IMG/VR virus record: IMGVR_UViG_3300031873_000009
Span: 1-44,202 of that record
From: a virus
Reading direction: 5' to 3' (one strand)
Length of the DNA stretch: 44,202 bases
Positions 38,985-44,202 of this stretch are shown here, piece by piece. Each line of letters starts with the position of its first letter. Within the stretch, counting starts at the first letter, position 1. Made by a program: the position numbers and the translations under genes. The notes beneath the pieces are model-generated. The model searched no databases. It saw nothing but the letters and a program-made list of their open reading frames with translations, and was not told where the DNA came from.

Positions 38985-39129
38985 AGTCGACGTCGCGCGG
39001 GACAGTTCGCTCTACATAGGCTCCCATCGTGTCCGGGGAGTCCAGTTGGTCTGCCGCCGGTGCCGGAAAAAATGCAAGGTCTTGAAGGCGAGGGGCGCTA
39101 AGTTTATTTGCTTCAGTCGTGAAATATAA
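38935..39129 (+). CDS. small basic Cys-pair protein
   Basis: The product has 64 residues, ATG 38935 behind AAAGGAGAAAA. It is Lys/Arg-rich with one clear CRRCRKKCKVLKARG cluster and a later C, like a small zinc finger binding nucleic acid. It overlaps the end of the initiator-like gene by 50 bases in another frame. It is the last gene of the right early operon and is followed by a strong terminator. Confidence 0.6.
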   Translation: MSIYNRAPKKKTKGPYEVDVARDSSLYIGSHRVRGVQLVCRRCRKKCKVLKARGAKFICFSREI

Positions 39130-39134
39130 TCGAC

Positions 39135-39197
39135 GCCGACCATCCACACGCTGACGAAAGTCAGAAGGCTCTCGAAGTGGCTCTGGTCGGCTTTTTT
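39135..39197 (+). terminator. strong terminator of the right early operon
   Basis: GCCGACCA (39135-39142) pairs with TGGTCGGC (39184-39191), with an inner CTGAC-GAAA-GTCAG hairpin (39151-39164) and then TTTTTT. It lies six bases after the last early stop codon and 23 bases before the late promoter. Confidence 0.85.
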
Positions 39198-39219
39198 ATT
39201 TTCATCGGAAAAAAATATC

Positions 39220-39248
39220 TTGACACGACAAAAAATAAAGCCTATAGA
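39220..39248 (+). promoter_or_regulatory. late promoter (sigma-70 type)
   Basis: TTGACA (39220-39225), a 17-base spacer and TATAGA (39243-39248) fit the sigma-70 consensus well. The start of transcription would be near 39256. The next coding start is 39341, and the whole packaging and structural block follows in the same direction. Confidence 0.85.
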
Positions 39249-39278
39249 TTAATCTGATTTGTTTGTGTTTCATTTTCC

Positions 39279-39326
39279 GGGCCGTCGATCACACGGGCAC
39301 GCGACCGACGGCCCCATCGTTTTTTT
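39279..39326 (+). terminator. leader terminator-like hairpin in the late transcript
   Basis: GGGCCGTCG (39279-39287) and CGACGGCCC (39306-39314) pair perfectly around an 18-base loop; five bases later comes a run of seven T. It lies about 25 bases after the predicted transcription start, so it could stop unmodified polymerase before the late genes. Confidence 0.55.
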
Positions 39327-39340
39327 CCTGGGGGTAGAAG

Positions 39341-39505
39341 ATGCCTTATGAGATTCGGAAGGTCGGGGGGAAATTCTGCGTCTTTAACCAGGATACCGGA
39401 AAACGTCGCGGCTGCTCGCCGACGCGGAAGGCGGCTGGCGAATTCATGAAGGCCTGCTACGCGCATGAACCGGCGAGTGAAAAAAAATCAGGAGGAAAAA
39501 AATAA
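39341..39505 (+). CDS. 54-residue conserved small phage protein
   Basis: The product starts at ATG 39341 and ends TAA 39505 (MPYEIRKVGGKFCVFNQDTG onward). The pattern PYEIRKVGxKxCVFNxDTG followed by Arg/Lys-rich GCSPTRKAA is common in phage genomes as an uncharacterised small protein. Three Cys are present. The weak GGGGG is upstream. It is the first late gene, directly after the leader hairpin, and its last codons contain the ribosome site (AGGAGG) of the next gene. Confidence 0.7.
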   Translation: MPYEIRKVGGKFCVFNQDTGKRRGCSPTRKAAGEFMKACYAHEPASEKKSGGKK

Positions 39506-39507
39506 CA

Positions 39508-40119
39508 ATGGAAACACTTCCGAACGGCGACAGGAAAGTCACGCTTAATGAGCTCTGGTCTGCGATCGGAGGCGGCACGAAGTTCACTCACGATGAACTC
39601 GTGGCCATGGCCTTCAATCAGCAGAAGGACCGCAAGCCCTTCAACGTTCAGCATCATGACTATCGTTTCGAAGTCGGGCTCGAGGATCTCGATATTTACT
39701 TCCGCGAAAACCCGCTTCCGGAGTCGGCGAAGTCGCTCGAGGACCAACTCGCAACGCTGAGAAAGAGGAATGAGGACCTGCAGATGGAAAACGCTCTTCT
39801 CCGGGATGAGCTCCAGCGCGCTTCGCTTCCCATCCCTGCGTCGATGACCGGGGTCCCCGCCGAAGTACTTCGCGGACCGATCCCGCCCGGACTCCCTAGC
39901 CCGGATCCGCGGCCGGGCGACCTCGACTTTACCCCTCCAGCAATTCCCGCCGGAGACAGAATTCCTTTTTCCAAGATTCAGGACGAGCTCAAGAAAGATC
40001 TCCAGTCCAAGAAAGTGAACCCCGTCATGTCAAGGACGTCGTTCGCGCCGAAGGCAAAGACGATGCCGCCGGCAGCCCCGCCCGGAGCGGAAAATACGGG
40101 TGACAATGAACCTCTTTGA
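39508..40119 (+). CDS. hypothetical protein, coiled coil then Pro-rich tail
   Basis: The product has 203 residues, ATG 39508. Residues 1-65 look folded (NGDRKVTLNELWSAIGGG), 70-105 form a coiled coil (SLEDQLATLRKRNEDLQMEN), and 108-203 are Pro/Ala-rich and probably disordered. It lies immediately before the terminase small subunit, overlapping its TTG start by four bases. A packaging-linked or DNA-binding function is possible, but no family is recognised. Confidence 0.6.
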   Translation: METLPNGDRKVTLNELWSAIGGGTKFTHDELVAMAFNQQKDRKPFNVQHHDYRFEVGLEDLDIYFRENPLPESAKSLEDQLATLRKRNEDLQMENALLRDELQRASLPIPASMTGVPAEVLRGPIPPGLPSPDPRPGDLDFTPPAIPAGDRIPFSKIQDELKKDLQSKKVNPVMSRTSFAPKAKTMPPAAPPGAENTGDNEPL

Positions 40120-40643
40120 ACGAACGCGATAAGTCGCTCTGGCCGACCCCGCAGGGAAAGGTCACGCCGCGGACAGCGAAGTTCTGGAAGTATCTCTTAG
40201 AGAACGGCCTCGACGAATCAAAGCTCGGTCAATGCGTAGAGGCTGCCGGATTCAAAAGCAAGCATCCTCGCTCCTACGCTAAAAAACTTCTCGACAATCC
40301 CGTCGTCAATGCGCTTTTCAACGACGAGATGGAGCGCAAGGGCCTTACCGTCCCAGCGCTCGTCTCCAAGATGGCCGAGCTCCTTGAGGCCAAGAAAGAA
40401 TCCCACTTCGAAGGCAAGGCCGCTGTTCCCGACGGCCGGCTCCAGAAAGATACGCTCCGCCTGGCCATGGAAGTCCGCAACGTCTTTCTGAATCCTAAGC
40501 TCACGATCGAGAAAAAAGAGGAACACCTCTATCAGTTTGATTTCGACACTCTCCGCCGGGCCGAGATAGTAACCGGCGAGCAGATCATTGAAGTTATTCC
40601 GGAACCCGAGGAGCTTGATGAAGATCTCGACCGCCCCCTCTAA
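40116..40643 (+). CDS. terminase small subunit
   Basis: The product has 175 residues. The start is TTG 40116, overlapping the previous stop; no ATG is suitably placed. An N-terminal helical DNA-binding region (residues 20-65: FWKYLLENGLDESKLGQCVE, then SYAKKLLDNP) is followed by a long helix (MAELLEAKKESHFEGKAA) and an acidic tail. This is the usual plan of small terminases that recognise phage DNA for packaging. The overlapping large-subunit gene starts 26 bases before its stop, giving translational coupling. Confidence 0.75.
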   Translation: MNERDKSLWPTPQGKVTPRTAKFWKYLLENGLDESKLGQCVEAAGFKSKHPRSYAKKLLDNPVVNALFNDEMERKGLTVPALVSKMAELLEAKKESHFEGKAAVPDGRLQKDTLRLAMEVRNVFLNPKLTIEKKEEHLYQFDFDTLRRAEIVTGEQIIEVIPEPEELDEDLDRPL

Positions 40644-42153
40644 CACCATCACGCTCTACAACAAGAATTGGACGCGCGAGCGTTGGCTGGAGGAGTGTCG
40701 AAACCTCTGGTTTTTCGTCTATGTCATTCTCCCCAGGGTCCGCTCGGATAAATTTCAGAATTTCGGGGTTCTTCATCGCTATCTCTGCGAATATCTGGCC
40801 AGCCCCAGCGGAAAGAAGTGGGTTTCAATGTTCCGCGGATCCTATAAGACGACCGTCATCCTGGGATACCTTCTCTGGCTTTTCTGTTGGTCTGTCCAAC
40901 TCGACCTTGGCGAATCCATAGTCTACAACACGGCCTCGAAAGACAACGCCTCGATCTTTAGCCAGGATTTTCGAGATTACCTGGCCGAGGGCGAGGAGCT
41001 GCGCTGGATCTTCGACAAGATCCCGGCCAAGGCCGAGCACTTCAAGAAAAATACTCAATGGCGCGTCGAGCAGGGCACGACAAAGTTCCACGTCGCCTCA
41101 CTCGATACCCGCCAGGTCTTCCGTCACTACCGGACGATCGTCAACGACGACTTGGTCAACGACAAGAACGCCTATTCCGAATCTCAGCGCGCAGACGTCA
41201 TCAAACAATGGCGCCTTCAGAAGTCGATTCTCACCCGCTACCGAAAATTCAAGATCGGAAAAGAGATCGACGTCGGCACGCCTTATCACCCAAAGGATCT
41301 GGCCGGCCATATCCGCCGCCTCGGAAGCTATGATAAATTCATCATGCCCTATGCGCTCGAGGACGGCCGCGGCCCGGTGGATCCCTATAAGAAAAACGGC
41401 GTCCTGACCTTTCCGGAAATGTTCACCTGGGAGGACTTTCAGGACCTCCGTGAGGAGCAGGGGTTCTCCGTTTTCAACACTCAGTACCGCCTGGAGACCG
41501 TCGATGAAGCGGACGTCCTCTGCAAGTCCGAGTGGATCCACTACTGGATCTCGCTGCCTGGGAATTATTGGCGGATCATGGTCGTGGATCCGGCCGGCGT
41601 GGAGACCAAACACAGTTCGGCCAGCGGGATCACGATTTGCGACCACGCGGGCTCCGGCATTTATATCCTCCACGGACAACGCTATTGGGTGACGCCGAAG
41701 AATCTCATCAGGATCATGGAGAGCCTCAAGGAAACCTATAATCCCGACGAGATCTTCGTCGAGCGAGAAAAATACTCGGTGACGATCGCCGACACGATCG
41801 ACCACGAAAAGACAAGGCTGAATTTTTCTTTCGTTGAACCGCGTGGCCGGGCGAAGCCCGCGCGGATCATGCGGCTTCGCCAATGGTTCGAGACCGGGCG
41901 GATCCTCCTGCCGCGGAATCAGAACACCGAGCTCGAGGACGCCCTCACCCTCTATACGCCGGGTGCCTCTGAATATGAGGACCTTCTCGATTCGCTGGCT
42001 TACCACCTGGATAAATACAATCCGCCGAAATCGAATGTTCTCCGCCATGAGAACACGATCGAGAAAGCTTTGCAGAAGGATTTTGACGATGAACTTAAAC
42101 GTATTGCCGGGCCTCAAAGACGTTATCAGGAGGACATGGATGCGCTTTTTTAA
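40618..42153 (+). CDS. terminase large subunit
   Basis: The product has 511 residues, ATG 40618 behind GAGGAGCTTG (an upstream TTG at 40588 is not needed). A deviant Walker A, FRGSYKTT (72-79), and Walker B, TIVNDDL (173-179), mark the packaging ATPase. The RNase H-like nuclease carries Asp324 (VVDPAG), Glu382 (FVERE) and Asp455/Asp458 (EYEDLLDSL). It pumps DNA into the prohead through the portal and cuts concatemers. Its stop is inside the next gene (14-base overlap). Confidence 0.92.
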   Translation: MKISTAPSNTITLYNKNWTRERWLEECRNLWFFVYVILPRVRSDKFQNFGVLHRYLCEYLASPSGKKWVSMFRGSYKTTVILGYLLWLFCWSVQLDLGESIVYNTASKDNASIFSQDFRDYLAEGEELRWIFDKIPAKAEHFKKNTQWRVEQGTTKFHVASLDTRQVFRHYRTIVNDDLVNDKNAYSESQRADVIKQWRLQKSILTRYRKFKIGKEIDVGTPYHPKDLAGHIRRLGSYDKFIMPYALEDGRGPVDPYKKNGVLTFPEMFTWEDFQDLREEQGFSVFNTQYRLETVDEADVLCKSEWIHYWISLPGNYWRIMVVDPAGVETKHSSASGITICDHAGSGIYILHGQRYWVTPKNLIRIMESLKETYNPDEIFVEREKYSVTIADTIDHEKTRLNFSFVEPRGRAKPARIMRLRQWFETGRILLPRNQNTELEDALTLYTPGASEYEDLLDSLAYHLDKYNPPKSNVLRHENTIEKALQKDFDDELKRIAGPQRRYQEDMDALF

Positions 42154-42454
42154 AGGCCCTAAATATATCGTCCAGGCGATAGAGGCCCAGGCCGAGGCCG
42201 GCCGGGTCCAGGCCGAATCGAATACCGGCCTTCTGGTCCTTCACCTCACGACAATTAACAACCAGATCCTTCAACTCAAGGCCGAGTTCGATAAAATCGT
42301 CGGATCGCAGAAGGCCGTAGTCAGCCAGGTCAGCGCGACCCAGGCTGCCCAGGCCGCGCTTCTTTCCGCTTTCGCCGACCTCCTGCGCCGCCGGCCGGAT
42401 ATTCAGAACCCCCCGGAGGGAAAGTCGGCGAATCCGTTGGACGATATTTTCTGA
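42140..42454 (+). CDS. hypothetical small coiled-coil protein
   Basis: The product has 104 residues, ATG 42140 (MRFFKGPKYIVQ), behind CAGGAGGACATGG. It overlaps the terminase end by 14 bases. The frame is open long upstream but that part is over the terminase gene. It is an Ala/Gln/Leu helix (about 8-80) ending in a polar tail. A small gene between terminase and portal is common (head-completion or connector accessory), but no family is recognised. Confidence 0.65.
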   Translation: MRFFKGPKYIVQAIEAQAEAGRVQAESNTGLLVLHLTTINNQILQLKAEFDKIVGSQKAVVSQVSATQAAQAALLSAFADLLRRRPDIQNPPEGKSANPLDDIF

Positions 42455-42461
42455 GGAATAA

Positions 42462-44202
42462 ATGGCAGACTTAAAAAAATGGCTCAAGGTTCCCGGCCAG
42501 GATCTCCAAGGCGAGGAAGAATTTTCCACCTTCCTCCTAAAGCAGGCCAAGGACCATCCAGTCGTCCTGGAAGAGCATGGTCAATGGAATGAGCTTATCG
42601 AGTGGGCCGAGGGCAATCAATTCTCAATGTGGAACTCGGAGAAGCGCCAGGTCGTCTCGGTTGAACTGACCATCCGCAAGAAGCGTGTCGTCATCAATCT
42701 CATGAAGCCTCTCGTCGAAACCCTCGAGGGCAAGATCAACCTCTACTATTCCGTGATCGGCGTCCCGAACTCCGGAGAGAATACCGACATCTATGGATCC
42801 CAGGTCGCCACCAAGCTTATCGCCCATAACGACAACGAGAACGGCATCGAGGATCTCCAGGAAGATCTCAAATATGACCTTCTCCATTGTGGGACGGCCT
42901 GCCGGCGGTGGGTCTACGATAAAAATTATCCAGTCAAGGTCGCGATCAAAAAAACGACCGGCGGCAACGGCCAGGGCAAGACGGACTGGAAGGTCGAGGA
43001 CGACAAGGGCGAGGTCGTAGGCGAGGCGATAAATATTTTCAATATCCGACCGAACCCGGCGGCGAAAAACCCAAGGCAGCTCGAATGGGTCGTCGAGCTT
43101 AAAGAAATATCGGTCAACGAATTTAAGCGTCTTTTCCCGGACTTCACCGACGAGGAGACGATCAAGGCCGTTACAATCAAGGGCGACAAAGGGGGCTACC
43201 GGGGATATTACCGCTCAGAAGCCCACGCGGGCGACGATACCGTTTTGCTCATGGAGTTCACGGAGAAGCCGAACGCAGATTATCCGGACGGCCGCTCGAT
43301 CATCGGCGCCGGCAACAAGATCGTCCACGCCGAGAAGAACGCGAACCCAGGCGGACACCTGGGTTATTATTTTTATTACTACCGAAAAAACAAACGATCC
43401 TTTTGGGGCAAGGGGCCGCTTCACTATATCCAGGGCATCCAGCGGGAGTTTAACCGCATGGTTTCGATCCAGTCCGAGCACCATGAATCCTGGAAGCCGA
43501 AGCTGATCGTTCCGACCGGATCTACGGCGAGATACAATTCCTTGGTGACCGATTCGCTGGAGCTCGTAGAGCTCAACTACGGCGCCAGCGAACCGAAGCC
43601 GATGCAGATGCCCGAACTCTCGCCGCAGCTGACGATGTACCGGGACTTCCTTGTCTCCTCGGTCGACCGGGTCTCGAACGTCCATGAGGTGAGCTACGCG
43701 CGGCTGCCCCAATACGCGACCCGGGCCCCGGCTTCGCTCTATTCGATGATGCTTGAACAGGAATCGATAAAGCTCGATCCCATGGTCAAGCGGGCGAACC
43801 GGACGCTGATCGAAGAATGTCGATTCCGGCTAATGCTCATGGGCAAATATTATTCGAAGCCGCGGGTCATCAAGATCTTTGGCGCGAACCGGGCCGCCGC
43901 CGTCGGCTACTACGAGACGGCGGACCTCAGCTCGAACTTCGACGTCATGCTTTCGGTCGGGATCTCGATCAACCAGTCGAAGACAGTCGAACAGAAGATG
44001 CTCCTCGAGCTCTGGGATCGCGGAGTTTTCCGGCAGCAGGATTCTCAAAAACTTCTCAAGCTCCTCAATCTCGGCACCCTCGAAACGGAGATCCGCTCGG
44101 ACATCGCCGACTCCGAGCGCGCTCAGCGCGAGAACCAGATGTTCATCGACGATCGCTACGAAGCGATATCCGGAAAGAACCGCGGGGTATGGGTCTATAT
44201 CC
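42462..44202 (+). CDS. portal protein, N-terminal part (continues at 1-473)
   Basis: ATG 42462 behind GAGGAATAA, eight bases after the previous gene. About 580 residues are present in the window; the remainder is at 1-473. The sequence has a portal-type helix-rich build, including GKGPLHYIQGIQREFNRMVS (typical central stem helix), and the RVSNVHEVSYARL region before the long wing helices. The order terminase, portal, scaffold, capsid supports it strongly. The right edge cuts the gene in the middle of the C-terminal domain. Confidence 0.9.
   Translation, partial: MADLKKWLKVPGQDLQGEEEFSTFLLKQAKDHPVVLEEHGQWNELIEWAEGNQFSMWNSEKRQVVSVELTIRKKRVVINLMKPLVETLEGKINLYYSVIGVPNSGENTDIYGSQVATKLIAHNDNENGIEDLQEDLKYDLLHCGTACRRWVYDKNYPVKVAIKKTTGGNGQGKTDWKVEDDKGEVVGEAINIFNIRPNPAAKNPRQLEWVVELKEISVNEFKRLFPDFTDEETIKAVTIKGDKGGYRGYYRSEAHAGDDTVLLMEFTEKPNADYPDGRSIIGAGNKIVHAEKNANPGGHLGYYFYYYRKNKRSFWGKGPLHYIQGIQREFNRMVSIQSEHHESWKPKLIVPTGSTARYNSLVTDSLELVELNYGASEPKPMQMPELSPQLTMYRDFLVSSVDRVSNVHEVSYARLPQYATRAPASLYSMMLEQESIKLDPMVKRANRTLIEECRFRLMLMGKYYSKPRVIKIFGANRAAAVGYYETADLSSNFDVMLSVGISINQSKTVEQKMLLELWDRGVFRQQDSQKLLKLLNLGTLETEIRSDIADSERAQRENQMFIDDRYEAISGKNRGVWVYI
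44014..44202. repeat. terminal redundancy closing the circular genome (right copy)
   Basis: Identical to bases 1-189 except for four synonymous positions. See the left copy for the meaning; the circle length is 44,013 bp. Confidence 0.95.

Noticed and set aside
39242-39466. Reverse-strand open frame across the late leader
   Set aside because: It runs through the promoter and terminator and over the small + strand gene, with no ribosome site.

Overview
The window is one essentially complete tailed bacteriophage genome (Caudoviricetes), written as a linear contig cut inside the portal gene. The first 189 bases repeat the last 189 bases (44014-44202) with only four mismatches, all synonymous in the portal reading frame, so the sequence closes into a circle of about 44,013 bp. 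Gene density is high, most genes overlap by 1-4 bases or sit within 15 bases of each other, and strong AGGAGG-type ribosome sites precede most starts. This points to a bacterial host using ordinary Shine-Dalgarno initiation, but nothing in the sequence identifies the host. A connector and tail-nozzle set, no recognisable tape measure, and a 2553-residue putative ejection protein suggest a short-tailed (podovirus-like) particle; this is an inference.

Layout. (1) The late operon is on the + strand. It starts at a near-consensus promoter (39220-39248) and runs through a small conserved protein, an unknown gene, the terminase subunits, portal, scaffold, major capsid protein, small head proteins, connector, tail nozzle and an NHL-propeller tail fibre. 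It continues through several small virion/ejection candidates, the 2553-residue protein, a transglycosylase and a holin/spanin-like pair, ending at 24694. (2) The left early operon is on the - strand, 33414 down to 24811. It encodes a PC4-like single-strand DNA-binding protein, many small (often Cys-pair) proteins, a RadC-like protein, a RecT annealing protein, an XRE regulator, a Cas4/RecB-like exonuclease, a YopX-like protein and a RusA-type resolvase. (3) A divergent control region (33415-34065) carries tandem hairpins, a cluster of TAGCTA elements and a G-quadruplex motif. (4) The right early operon is on the + strand, 34066-39129. It encodes a stand-alone sigma-70 region 4 protein, small unknown proteins, an HNH endonuclease, a putative glycoside hydrolase and a replication-initiator-like protein, ending in a strong terminator just before the late promoter.

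How it may work together. No DNA polymerase, helicase, primase, RNA polymerase or integrase is recognisable. Replication probably uses the host replisome, recruited by the initiator-like protein, with RecT, exonuclease, PC4-like protein and RusA handling recombination-dependent replication and branch resolution. Hairpin terminators lie in the leader of the late operon, in the probable leader of the left early operon, and inside the head-gene block. This suggests control by readthrough or antitermination, perhaps involving the sigma-4-like or PC4-like protein. No tRNA, CRISPR array, insertion sequence or attachment site was found.
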